Below, piece by piece: positions 1-8,368 of a stretch of DNA of 64,000 nt. The position numbers and the translations under genes are program-made. Below the pieces are notes generated by a model. It saw only the letters and a program-made list of their open reading frames with translations, made no database searches and was not told the origin of the DNA. Each line of letters opens with the position of its first letter. The stretch's first letter is position 1. Location of the stretch: assembly GCA_036008685.1 (NCBI GenBank), contig DASYNF010000055.1:1-64000 (forward strand), in the 5' to 3' direction. The DNA is from Actinomadura_C sp036008685. GTDB taxonomy: Bacteria; Actinomycetota; Actinomycetes; Streptosporangiales; Streptosporangiaceae.

Positions 1-1
1 C

Positions 2-673
2 GTGTTCGACGAGCTGATCGACCCTTTGGCCAAGCCTTCGGGTACCGCAGACGAGCGCGATCACGCCGAACGCGCTGCTGACGCCCTGTTCTCCCTGCTC
101 ACCCAAGGACACCACCACGCGACCGTGACCGTGATCATCGACCTGGACACCCTCAACGGCGGCACCACACCGGCCCGGCTGCTCGGCGGCGGACGCCTGG
201 CCGCCAAGCGGGCGCGTGAGCTGGCGTTGACCGCCGGGGTGTCGGCGCTGATCCTGGGACCGGGAGGGCGGCCGCTGTATCTGGGCCGCCGGTCCCGCTT
301 CGCCGGCCACGGACAACGCCAGACCCTGCTGACCCGCTATGCGCACTGCGCCGCCGAAGGATGTGAGATCCCGGCCCGGCTGTGCGAGATCCACCACACC
401 GGCGGCGGCTGGAAAGCAGGCATACCGACAAATATCGACCGCCTCGCGCCCCTGCGCTCCTTCCACAACAAGTGGGTAGAGGAACATCCCCGCCGGATCC
501 AGGAGACCGAGGACGACGAGGGCCGGTTCGTCATCAGATGCCTGCCTCCCTGGGAGCCCCACCCCGAGGACCAGCCGCCCGAGCCGCCCGAATTGACAGA
601 TCCGCCAGGCGACAGCAGGCCGAGCGGGCCGGAGACCGGCCCAGACGGCGACACCCAACCCCAAGGACCCTGA
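2..673 (+). CDS. DUF222/HNH endonuclease-domain protein, C-terminal part
   Basis: This is the 3' part of a DUF222-type HNH gene whose beginning lies outside the window. The readable 223 residues end in an HNH-like zinc and nuclease region: a C-x4-C pair near residues 115-120, a later Cys followed by a His-His pair (CEIHHTGGGW), then the N-I-D-x-L-x-P-L and H-N-K-W elements typical of this family. A proline- and acid-rich tail follows, with no obvious fold. Relatives are multicopy in actinomycetes (the 13E12 repeat family) and have no firm cellular role. The GTG at position 2 is probably an internal valine. Family assignment is fairly sure; function is unknown. Confidence 0.75.
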   Translation: MFDELIDPLAKPSGTADERDHAERAADALFSLLTQGHHHATVTVIIDLDTLNGGTTPARLLGGGRLAAKRARELALTAGVSALILGPGGRPLYLGRRSRFAGHGQRQTLLTRYAHCAAEGCEIPARLCEIHHTGGGWKAGIPTNIDRLAPLRSFHNKWVEEHPRRIQETEDDEGRFVIRCLPPWEPHPEDQPPEPPELTDPPGDSRPSGPETGPDGDTQPQGP

Positions 674-1026
674 CCACCACGCCCGGCCCAGGTCCGGGCT
701 CACACCCCGGCACCCCGAGCGCCGGCAACAACAGCGGAGCCAGGCCAGCACGCCCAGACCCGGCTCCCAAGGGCCCTGACCGGACGCGGGCCGACGCCCG
801 CCACCGCGGCCTGGCCACCCGCGAACACAAACCCCAGCCCCACCCCTTCAGGCCCAGGTCATTGCCTGAAGCCATGGCCCCGGGGACCCGGAGATGCAAA
901 TTCACAAGCCGGCGGAGTCAGGGCCACAGAAGAACGGCACCGGCCACGGCGAGTCACCCACCTCCCGGCCCAGGACAGCTAGAGACCCCGACGCACGACC
1001 TGTTTCTCCGGGTATCTGCGCCACGG
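674..1026. other. Intergenic stretch, no gene seen
   Basis: This GC- and CCCC-rich gap lies between the tail-to-tail HNH and aconitase genes. Open frames across it are low-complexity Pro/Arg/Gly strings with no family resemblance. I see no strong hairpin. Confidence 0.5.
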
Positions 1027-2973
1027 TCAGGAGCCGTCGGCTTTCTTGAGCGATGGGATGAGGCCACCGGCGAGCACCGTCTCGACCTGGCGCTGAGACA
1101 GCGCGTGACACAGGTGATAGGTCTCGGCCTTGGTGGTGTTGCGGACCGTGATCTCAGTGCCGCGGCTCAGCGCCGTGCGTAGGGATTGGAAACGGATCGT
1201 GTCCTCTTGTTCGATCCGGTCGTAGTCCGCGGGGTCGGTGAACCCCAGGGGGAGGACGCCGAAGTTCACCAGGTTCTGCCAGTGGATGCGGGCGAAGGAC
1301 TTGGCGATGACCACCCGCAGGCCGAGGTAGCGGGTGGTCAGCGCGGCGTGTTCTCGCGACGAGCCCTGGCCGTAGTTCTGGCCCGCGACGATGACATGCC
1401 CGGTGCCGTCCTTGGACCGGGCGGCCCGGCGCGGATAGTCCTCATCGATCCTGGTGAAGGTGAATTCGGCCAGCCTAGGGATGTTGGACCGCAGGGGGAG
1501 AGCCCGTGCTCCCGCCGGAGAGATCTCATCGGTCGACACGTCGTCGCCGACCCGCAGCGCCACCAGCGGCTCGAAGCCGTCCGGAAGAGGCGGCAAGTCC
1601 GGTAGAGACGAGATGTTCGACCCCTTGATGAGCTTCTCCCCGGTCATATCCCCCTCCGGCGGGGGGACCAGCATCGCGGTGTTGACCGATGCGCGTTCCG
1701 GGAGACGGATCTCGGGACAGGGCAAGCCGAGGTCGCGGGGATCGGTGATGGTCCCGGCCAACGCGGCGGCGGCCGCCGTTTCCGGAGAGCACAGCCACAC
1801 CGCGTCCTCTTCCGTGCCGGAGCGACCGGGGAAGTTCCGGGGGAACGTCCGCAGGGAGTTGCGTCCGCGTGCCGGGGCCTGCCCGATGCCGATGCACCCG
1901 AGACAGCCCGTCTGGTGGATGCGAGCTCCGGCGGTGATGAGGTCGAGTGTGGCGCCCATGCGGGTGAGGTCGGACAGGACCTCCCGTGAGGACGGGTTGA
2001 TGTCGAAGCTGACGTGGTCCCTGGTCTGGCGGCCCTTGACCATCGCGGCCACGATGGCGAAATCCCGCAGGCCGGGGTTGGCCGAGGACCCGACCACGAC
2101 CTGGCTCACGTCCGCACCGGCCACCTCCCGTACCGGCACGACGTCTCCCGGAGACGACGGCATGGCGATCAACGGTTCCAGGGCCGACAGGTCGATCTCG
2201 TCCTCGATGTTGTAGGTCGCGTCGCGGTCCGCGAGGATCTCGGTGAAGTCGCCCGGACGGTCCTCGGCCGCCAGGAAGTCGCGCACGGCCGCGTCGGCCG
2301 GGAACACGGTTGTCGTCGCCCCCAGCTCGGCGCCCATATTCGCGATCACGTGCCGGTCCATGGCCGAGAGCCCCGCGAGACCGGGTCCGTGATATTCGAT
2401 GACGCGGTTCACGCCTCCGCGGACCCCATGGCGGCGCAGCATCTCCAAGATCACGTCCTTGGCCGACACCCATGGCGGCAACTCCCCGCTGAGCCGTACA
2501 CCCCAGACCTCGGGCATGCGCAGGTGCAGCGGCCGGCCGGCCATCGCCATCGCGACCTCGATGCCGCCCACCCCGATGGCCAGCATGCCCAGCGAACCGG
2601 CCGCGCACGTATGGGAGTCCGAGCCGGCCAGACTCCTTCCGGGCACGCCGAACCGCTGCATGTGCGTGGGGTGTGAGACGCCGTTGCCCGGCTTGGAGAA
2701 CCACAGGCCGAACCGCCGGCACGCCGACCGCAGGAACTCGTGGTCCTCGGCGTTCTTCTCGTCGGCCTGCAGCAGATTGTGGTCGATGTACTGAACGCTG
2801 CACTCGGTCTTGACCCGGTCCAGTTCCATCGCCTCGAGTTCCAGCATGACGAGCGTGCCGGTCGCGTCCTGGGTCAGCGTCTGATCGATCCGCAGCCCGA
2901 TCTCCTCTCCGGGCCTCATGTCGCCGGACTCCAGATGGGCGGCCAGGAGCTTCTGTGCGACGTTGAGACCCAC
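1027..2973 (-). CDS. acn: Aconitate hydratase (Aquifex-type, ~648 aa)
   Basis: This enzyme isomerises citrate to isocitrate in the TCA cycle using a cytosolic [4Fe-4S] cluster. The three cluster cysteines are visible: C123 in SDSHTCAAGS, and C357 and C360 in TGCLGCIGIG. The aconitase/IPM isomerase signature around residues 117-130 and the C-terminal swivel domain (GQNYGQGSSREHAA near residue 555) are intact. At 648 residues it matches the shorter putative-aconitase class rather than the ~900-residue AcnA. The start is GTG with AGGGTG upstream. It lies just downstream of the SGNH remnant on the same strand with only a short gap. Isopropylmalate or homoaconitate isomerisation is less likely because both halves are fused in one chain. 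Confidence 0.9.
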   Translation of the reverse strand: MGLNVAQKLLAAHLESGDMRPGEEIGLRIDQTLTQDATGTLVMLELEAMELDRVKTECSVQYIDHNLLQADEKNAEDHEFLRSACRRFGLWFSKPGNGVSHPTHMQRFGVPGRSLAGSDSHTCAAGSLGMLAIGVGGIEVAMAMAGRPLHLRMPEVWGVRLSGELPPWVSAKDVILEMLRRHGVRGGVNRVIEYHGPGLAGLSAMDRHVIANMGAELGATTTVFPADAAVRDFLAAEDRPGDFTEILADRDATYNIEDEIDLSALEPLIAMPSSPGDVVPVREVAGADVSQVVVGSSANPGLRDFAIVAAMVKGRQTRDHVSFDINPSSREVLSDLTRMGATLDLITAGARIHQTGCLGCIGIGQAPARGRNSLRTFPRNFPGRSGTEEDAVWLCSPETAAAAALAGTITDPRDLGLPCPEIRLPERASVNTAMLVPPPEGDMTGEKLIKGSNISSLPDLPPLPDGFEPLVALRVGDDVSTDEISPAGARALPLRSNIPRLAEFTFTRIDEDYPRRAARSKDGTGHVIVAGQNYGQGSSREHAALTTRYLGLRVVIAKSFARIHWQNLVNFGVLPLGFTDPADYDRIEQEDTIRFQSLRTALSRGTEITVRNTTKAETYHLCHALSQRQVETVLAGGLIPSLKKADGS

Positions 2974-3051
2974 GGCTCACACCCTTTCGGCACTTGGTAC
3001 AAGCGCTACCCGGCCGGCGAGAGCGAAACGGCGATCGATTCGCCGGCCGGG

Positions 3052-4284
3052 TCAGCCGGCCGGAGCGAGGTGGACGGCCGGCCTGCGGATGGTCTCGGCG
3101 GCCACGATCGCGTGACCGCGGGCGTTGAGGTGGAGGAGGTCGCTGGAGAAGATCCGGGGTCGGCGCTCGCCGGGTGGTCGATGAACGAGATGTACAGGGC
3201 GCCGTGATCCGCGGCCACCTCCTCGGTGATCGCCCCCAGCCGACGGATTCCCGCGCTCATCGATGGGGCATAGCGCTCCGGGATGATCCCGGACCCGGTG
3301 ATGTCCACGAGCCCGATGGTGAGCACGTCCGAGCCGGTCGAGCGCAGCGCTCCGATCATCGTGTCGAGTTCCCGTTTCACTCCGTCGGCGTCGAAGGCGG
3401 ACCGGAGCATGTCGTTGCCGCCGCAGGCGATGATGGCCAGGTCGGGGGCGAGCGCCAGTGCGGGCGCGAGCTGGCGCTCCCGAACCTCGGCCGCGAGCAG
3501 GTTGCGCTCACCGAGGTTGCGGTAGGTGAGATCGGGGTTCGCGGGCCGGAGCGCGCGAGCGATCCGGTCCACCCAGGACAGGTCCAGATATCCCGTGGCC
3601 GGCGCGCGGACCCCTTCGGCGACGCTGTCGCCGATCGCGACGAGGCGCGTCCACGGAGCTCCGCCGAGCAGCGCGGTGCCGAGCACGTCGGGCAGCCGGC
3701 CGCCCGGCGCGCTGGATCGGGGGACTGCTCGAGGGAAGACGACGAGCGCCAGCCCGATCGGCAGGTTGATGTAGAAGAGCGATCGCCAGTGGAGTGAGTC
3801 GACCAGGATCCCTCCCAGGCTGGGGCCCACCGCGGCGGCGAGGGCGCCTGCTCCACAGCCCGATCGCCCTGACTCGCCGCTCGGGCGGCGTGTCGTGCAG
3901 CAGGATGGCGAGGGACGCGGGGATCATCGCCGCCGCGCCGGCGCCCTGTAGTGCTCTGGCGGCCAGGAGTGTCGGCAGGTTCGGCGCGATCGCACAGAAC
4001 AGCGACATCGTCGTGAAGAGCCCGATGCCCGCGCGGAACAGCGTGCGCCGGCCGAGGACGTCGGCCAGCCGTCCGGCGGGGGCGAGCAGCGCGGCGAACA
4101 GCAGGGCGTAGAGCGTGATGACCCAGGTCAGGTCGGGGACGGACGCCGCCTGGAAGTCGTGCCGCAGATCGGGGATGGCGAGGTTGGTGACCGTGGCGTC
4201 GAGCATCGCGAGGAAGGTCGCGCCGGAGGCGAGCAGCGGGATCGCGGCCCGGCCGGGCGGCGCGGCCGTAGGCGGTGAGGGCAT
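3052..4284 (-). pseudogene. MFS transporter 5' half fused to SGNH hydrolase, two frameshifts
   Basis: The first ~145 codons, from ATG at 4284, encode the N-terminal half of a DHA2-type drug/H+ antiporter (FLAMLDATVTNLAIP, GRLADVLGRR, LAARALQGAGAA). Near 3850 the MFS frame is lost. It resumes one frame over as GPSLGGILVDSLHWRSLFY, consistent with a 2-base deletion after the Trp-Ser codons. After TALLGGA, near 3660, the MFS sequence stops and a GDSL/SGNH lipase begins at once (TRLVAIGDSVAEG), with its Gly-Asn block (CGGNDM). Near 3155 a second shift removes the C-terminal Asp-His block, which reads in another frame as FSSDLLHLNARGHA and ends at 3052. A deletion has joined two neighbouring genes. 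Neither product is likely to work. Sequencing indels could explain the frameshifts but not the fusion. Confidence 0.75.
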
Positions 4285-4308
4285 CAGGGCTCCTTAGGAA
4301 ACTAAACG

Positions 4309-4323
4309 AACGATCGTACGATT
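4309..4323. promoter_or_regulatory. Candidate TetR operator 1 (MFS-proximal)
   Basis: ATCGTACGAT at 4313-4322 is a perfect 10-bp palindrome, 24 bp upstream of the MFS start. It shares the CGTACGA core with the second site at 4379-4400. Confidence 0.45.
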
Positions 4324-4378
4324 ACTTAGGCCGGGGTTCACTGTCAAGACGACGAGGTCGGAGGCCTGTAGCGACCTG

Positions 4379-4400
4379 ACCGTACGAATGGTCGTATGGT
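4379..4400. promoter_or_regulatory. Candidate TetR operator 2 (tetR-proximal)
   Basis: This is an imperfect 22-bp inverted repeat with outer arms ACCGTACGA and TCGTATGGT. It shares CGTACGA with the site at 4313-4322. Its position between divergent transporter and TetR genes fits autoregulation. Confidence 0.45.
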
Positions 4401-4435
4401 TTGTTTCGACGTGAGCGAAGTCGAGGGGCGGTGAC

Positions 4436-5080
4436 GTGATGGTCGGGACGCGGCCGGACGGGCGGGTTCTGCGTGGGGAGCAGACGCGCAAGGCGATCCT
4501 CCGGCGGGCCATGGACATCGCCTCGGCGGAAGGGCTGGAAGGGCTCTCCATCGGCCGGCTGGCCACCGATCTGAAGGCCAGTAAGAGCGGGGTGTTCACG
4601 CACTTCGGCTCGAAGGAGGAACTGCAGCTCGCGACCATCCGCGCGGCGGTGGAGGTCTTCGTCGACCGGGTCGTCGAACCGGTCCGGGCCACGCCCCCCG
4701 GCCTTCGCCGGGTCTGGGCGATGTTCGAGTCGTGGCTGGCCTATGTCGAGAAGCCGGTGTTTCCGGGCGGTTGCTTCTTCTACGCCGTCGGCGCCGAGTT
4801 CGACGCCCGCCCCGGCCGGGTACGCGATGCCATCGCCCGGGCGCTGGCGGACTGGCTGAGCCTGTACGAGCGCACGATCGGCGAGGCCGTCCGGCTGGGC
4901 GAGATCGCGGAGGGCACCGACGCGCGACAGCTCGCCTTCGAGTTCGACGCCTTCGCGACCCGCGCGGCCAGCTGGGCGCTGTTGCACGACGACATGACCG
5001 TCTATCCGCGGGCCCGCACGGCCATGCTCACCCGGCTGCGCGGTGTGGCCACCGCCCCGTCCCTGCTCCCCTCTCCGTGA
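4436..5080 (+). CDS. TetR/AcrR family transcriptional regulator
   Basis: This is a 214-residue one-component repressor. The N-terminal HTH spans about residues 12-58 (TRKAILRRAMDIASAEG, then LSIGRLATDLKASKSGVFTHF), followed by a helical ligand-binding domain with FPGGCFFYAVGAEFDARPG, seen in the TetR_C subfamily near YxaF. Either GTG at 4436 or the adjacent ATG at 4439 could start it, with GAGGGGCGG upstream. It is divergent from the broken MFS gene, which it probably once repressed through the two CGTACGA-containing repeats in the gap. Since the transporter is decayed, its present target is unclear. Confidence 0.85.
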   Translation: MMVGTRPDGRVLRGEQTRKAILRRAMDIASAEGLEGLSIGRLATDLKASKSGVFTHFGSKEELQLATIRAAVEVFVDRVVEPVRATPPGLRRVWAMFESWLAYVEKPVFPGGCFFYAVGAEFDARPGRVRDAIARALADWLSLYERTIGEAVRLGEIAEGTDARQLAFEFDAFATRAASWALLHDDMTVYPRARTAMLTRLRGVATAPSLLPSP

Positions 5081-5285
5081 ACCCCGCGAACAACTGCGAG
5101 ATCACGGCGGAGGGGGAGGTGTCAGGAAGATCGTCTGTGTGGAGGAGGGGTGGCCTGGAGCCGGTCCCCGTCGTTACCGCCGGAGTAGAGTGCGAGCGCG
5201 CCAGGGTCGCCGTTATCGAAGGTCTCGGCATGCGCCGGTGGGGATGGCCACGCGGTCAGGTGCCGAGGACAGGGTGGGAACGCCG

Positions 5286-5873
5286 ATGAGATCAGTGCCG
5301 ATAGCCTCCGGGAATCAGGAGCTTCGTATCGGCGCGCGGCTGCGGGACGCACGCAGCAGGCAAGGCCTGACGATCGGGCAGGTCGCGGAGAGCACCGGCC
5401 TGACAAAAGGCTTCATCAGCAGGGTCGAACGGGACATGACCTCGCCCAGCGTCGTCACCCTGGTCACCATCTGCGAAGCGCTGTCGTTGCCGGTCGGCGA
5501 GTTGTTCGCCGCGGCGAAGACCGACGTCGTACGCCGGGAACACGCCCCTCGGATCCATTTGACCGGCCACGGCGCCGAAGAGCGACTGCTGACCCCGCGG
5601 GGGCAGCCGCGTCTTCAGCTGATCCGCTCGATCATCGAGCCCGGGGGATCGGGAGGCGAGGAGCTCTACACCCTCAACTGCGAGGTCGAGGTCGTGCACG
5701 TGCTCCGGGGGAGTCTCCAGGTTCTGTTGAGCAAGTCTCGCGAACTCCTCACCGCGGGCGACACGATGACTTTTTCCGGACGCGAGCCGCACAGCTGGCT
5801 GAACCCGAACGACGATGAGGTGGCCGAGGTGCTGTGGGTCATCGTGCCGGCCCCCTGGGACACGACCGCATAG
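5286..5873 (+). CDS. XRE-family regulator with C-terminal cupin domain
   Basis: This 195-residue regulator has an HTH_3 domain at about residues 12-66 (IGARLRDARSRQGLTIGQVA, GLTKGFISRVERDMTSPS) and a cupin_2 domain at about 105-190 (EVEVVHVLRGSLQVLL, GDTMTFSGREPHSW). Proteins of this build, such as PuuR, usually control amino-acid or polyamine catabolism. The ATG at 5286 follows a GGTGGGAA ribosome-binding site; extending further upstream would add non-domain sequence. It converges on the NCS1 permease, which is followed by a guanidino-compound-like catabolic set, so the ligand is probably an intermediate of that pathway (inference). The inverted repeat at 7574-7590 is a plausible operator. 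Confidence 0.85.
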   Translation: MRSVPIASGNQELRIGARLRDARSRQGLTIGQVAESTGLTKGFISRVERDMTSPSVVTLVTICEALSLPVGELFAAAKTDVVRREHAPRIHLTGHGAEERLLTPRGQPRLQLIRSIIEPGGSGGEELYTLNCEVEVVHVLRGSLQVLLSKSRELLTAGDTMTFSGREPHSWLNPNDDEVAEVLWVIVPAPWDTTA

Positions 5874-5904
5874 GCCGCCACCGAGGCGCCGCGGAGCACG
5901 CGGG

Positions 5905-7491
5905 TCAGGAGGGGAACTCCTCTGGTGACACCGTGGTCCTCTCTGCCTTGACCTTCTGCCGGTGCCGCACCCGGTGCACGGAGGCCTTCGGGTCGTCGAC
6001 GACCGGCGGCCGGCTCCCGGGTCTGGCCGGCACTCCCCGCGGTCCCTCGTCGGGGAAGACGAAGGAGGGCTCCGGAAAGACGTACAGGGCGGCGACGTAC
6101 AGCACCACGGCGCTGAGCAGAGTGACCACGAGGCTGATGTCGATGCCGTTGGCCGCGTTGCGGAAAGGCCCTTCGAGCAGCGGAGGGACGTTGGCGAAGG
6201 ACAGGCCCGCCACGGTCGCGAAGATCCACGCGAACATCGGCCGCCAGTTCACTCCGCGGGTGAACCAGTACGTCCCCCCGAGCTGGCCGCGGTTGAAGAC
6301 CTGCAGGTCGGCCGGGACGTAGTGCCCGCGGCGCACGAAGTAGCCGATCGTCATGATCACCATCCACGGGGACGTGCACAGGATGATCAGCGTCGTGAAC
6401 GCGTTGATGCTGGCGACCAGGTTGAAGACGAACCGGCCGACGATGATGAAGGCGAACGCCAGCGTCCCGATCAGCAGTGTCGACCTGACCCGGCTGAGCC
6501 TGGGGAAGACCGAGGAGAAGTCCAGGCCGGTGCCGTACAGCGACGTGACCCCGGTGGACATGCCGCCGAGGAACGCCACCACCAGGAGGAGAAGCGCGTA
6601 CCAGAGCGGTGAGACCTTGATGAGGCCCGCCGTGTAGTCGGAGGCGTCGGTGACCAGCGTCGCGGTGGCGACGCCGAACAGGAAGGGGATGAGGCTGCAC
6701 ACCTGGGCGAAGAACGGTGCCGCCATCAGCGTGCGGGGACGATAGGTGTCGGGGATGTAGCGAGACCAGTCCCCGAGAAAGGCGCCGAACGAGATGGGGT
6801 TGGCCATCGTGACGAGGACGGAGGCCGCGAACGTCGCGCTGAACGAGCCGTTCAGGTAGCGGCTCGGGTCTCCGGCGTAGGAGGCGTCGAACGTCGGCGC
6901 GTAGGCGACGATGGCCAGCAGGATGAGCGCCGTGCCCGCGACCACCACGACCTTGTTGACCAGCAGCATGAACGCGTAGCCGTACACGCAGATCACGATG
7001 ACCAGCAGGCCGAAGGCGGCGTAGACGAGACCGCGGACCACGTCGCTGTCCGGGACGTGGAACAGCCGGTTCGCTCCGCCGACGAACGCGTCGCCGCTGA
7101 CCCATACCGAGATCGCGTAGAAGGCGACGGCGGTCAGGAGCGAGAGGTAGGAGCCCACGATGCGCCCCACGACGCCGAAGTGAGCACCGGAGGACACGGC
7201 GTTGTTGGTCCCCGTCCGGGGGCCGAACAGTGCCATCGGAGAGAGGATGAGCGCGCCGATGACGACTCCGGTGACCGTGGCGAGGACGGCGTTCCAGAAC
7301 GAGAGTCCCGTCGCGATCGGCAGGGTCCCCAAGATGATGGTCGCGAACGTGTTCGCGCCGCCGAACGTGATCCGGAACAGGTCCAGCGGGCGAGAGTGCC
7401 GGTGGTGGGCCGGGATCGTCTCGATTCCGTAGGGCTCGACGTCCGTGGCCCTCGGCCGCACGGGGAGCCCATCGGCCGGGGTGTCGGTCAT
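5905..7491 (-). CDS. NCS1-family permease (cytosine/allantoin/hydantoin type)
   Basis: This is a 528-residue, ~12-TM membrane transporter of the nucleobase:cation symporter-1 family. Visible family features are the FGGANTFATIILGTLPI segment in TM1, GTNNAVSSGAHFGVVGRIVG in the TM2-3 region, and SFGAFLGDWSRYIP after TM6. NCS1 members import ring compounds such as cytosine, uracil, allantoin, hydantoin and thiamine with H+ or Na+. The ATG at 7491 has GGGAGA nine bases upstream; a longer reading frame exists but lacks NCS1 similarity. It is divergent from the cyclase-ureohydrolase genes across a 166-bp regulatory gap, so the substrate is probably a cyclic or guanidino compound that those enzymes degrade. 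The exact substrate cannot be read from sequence. Confidence 0.88.
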   Translation of the reverse strand: MTDTPADGLPVRPRATDVEPYGIETIPAHHRHSRPLDLFRITFGGANTFATIILGTLPIATGLSFWNAVLATVTGVVIGALILSPMALFGPRTGTNNAVSSGAHFGVVGRIVGSYLSLLTAVAFYAISVWVSGDAFVGGANRLFHVPDSDVVRGLVYAAFGLLVIVICVYGYAFMLLVNKVVVVAGTALILLAIVAYAPTFDASYAGDPSRYLNGSFSATFAASVLVTMANPISFGAFLGDWSRYIPDTYRPRTLMAAPFFAQVCSLIPFLFGVATATLVTDASDYTAGLIKVSPLWYALLLLVVAFLGGMSTGVTSLYGTGLDFSSVFPRLSRVRSTLLIGTLAFAFIIVGRFVFNLVASINAFTTLIILCTSPWMVIMTIGYFVRRGHYVPADLQVFNRGQLGGTYWFTRGVNWRPMFAWIFATVAGLSFANVPPLLEGPFRNAANGIDISLVVTLLSAVVLYVAALYVFPEPSFVFPDEGPRGVPARPGSRPPVVDDPKASVHRVRHRQKVKAERTTVSPEEFPS

Positions 7492-7573
7492 CAGATCCAG
7501 TCTCCCGCTGTTCGCACCGGTCACAGGCACACCGGGGCAGGCCCCGGCGGATGGAGCCCAACGGTAGGCATTA

Positions 7574-7590
7574 GTTGCCTCACAGGCAAC
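7574..7590. promoter_or_regulatory. 17-bp perfect inverted repeat, candidate XRE-cupin operator
   Basis: The arms GTTGCCT and AGGCAAC flank a CAC spacer in the divergent permease/cyclase promoter region. A further half-site, GTTGCT, lies at 7595-7600. The position suits coordinated control of both transcripts. Confidence 0.5.
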
Positions 7591-7657
7591 ACTTGTTGCT
7601 CTACAGTTACATCCGTGGGTCACCCTAGAGGCACTGTCCGCAGGGAAGGAGCCTGAG

Positions 7658-8359
7658 GTGAAGCTTCGGATCGTCGACCTGTCCGTACCGCTGTCCGAAT
7701 CCACGCAGGTCTACCCAGGAGATCCGGTTCCGCGCATCCGCACGGCCGCGACCATCGAATCCGACGGTTTCAACCTGCTGAGCCTGCACATCGGCTCCCA
7801 GACGGGCACGCACGTCGACGCGCCCTACCACTTCAGGGAGGAGGGGCTCCGGATCGACGAGCTCGACCTGTCGCTGTTCGCCGGCGAGGCGCTCGTCATC
7901 GACGTCACCGGCCGCGCGCCGCGCGCCCGCATCACCTGGGACGCGATCGCCCCGGCGGCCGGGCGGCTCCGGCCGGGAGTGCTGGCGTTGCTGCACACCG
8001 GATGGTCGAGCAGGTACGGGGGCGAGACCTATTTCGACCACCCGTACCTCGATGCGGACGCGTGCCGCCGCATGCTCGATCTCGGTGTCCGGACCTTCCT
8101 CGTGGACGCGCCGAACATCGACGAGACACCGGACGACCGGCACCCGGGCGAAGGGTTCCCGGTGCATCACCTCATCGCGGAGGCGGGCGGCGTGATCGGA
8201 GAGAACCTGCGCAACTTCGAGAAGATCGACTTCGAGCCGTTCGTCTCGTGCCTTCCGCTGCGGCTGACCGGCGCCGACGGGGCGCCGGCCCGCGCCGTGG
8301 CGATGGATCTGACCGTTTCAGCGGGCGCGCCCCGAGCCGATCGCGGTGCGGCCGAGTGA
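7658..8359 (+). CDS. Cyclase-family metal-dependent hydrolase (PF04199)
   Basis: This 233-residue protein belongs to the kynurenine formamidase/isatin hydrolase family. The metal-binding signature TGTHVDAPYHF is at about residues 49-59, and LLHTGWSSRY and a conserved D-A-P-N-I-D segment are present. Family members hydrolyse N-formyl amides or open lactam rings using Mn or Zn. The start is GTG with GGGAAGGAG upstream. The ureohydrolase ATG begins 9 bp after its stop, so the two are co-transcribed. A tryptophan-degradation role looks unlikely, as no kynureninase or dioxygenase is nearby. Opening a cyclic substrate brought in by the divergent NCS1 permease is the contextual guess. Confidence 0.85.
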   Translation: MKLRIVDLSVPLSESTQVYPGDPVPRIRTAATIESDGFNLLSLHIGSQTGTHVDAPYHFREEGLRIDELDLSLFAGEALVIDVTGRAPRARITWDAIAPAAGRLRPGVLALLHTGWSSRYGGETYFDHPYLDADACRRMLDLGVRTFLVDAPNIDETPDDRHPGEGFPVHHLIAEAGGVIGENLRNFEKIDFEPFVSCLPLRLTGADGAPARAVAMDLTVSAGAPRADRGAAE

Positions 8360-8368
8360 GAGGAAACC

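Noticed and set aside
382..1182. Long plus-strand open frame across the HNH tail and aconitase end
   Set aside because: Pro/Arg-rich translation, and it overlaps two better-supported genes. High-GC DNA produces such frames routinely.
1454..2215. Plus-strand frame opposite the aconitase
   Set aside because: Antisense to conserved active-site residues, with no domain or ribosome-binding site.
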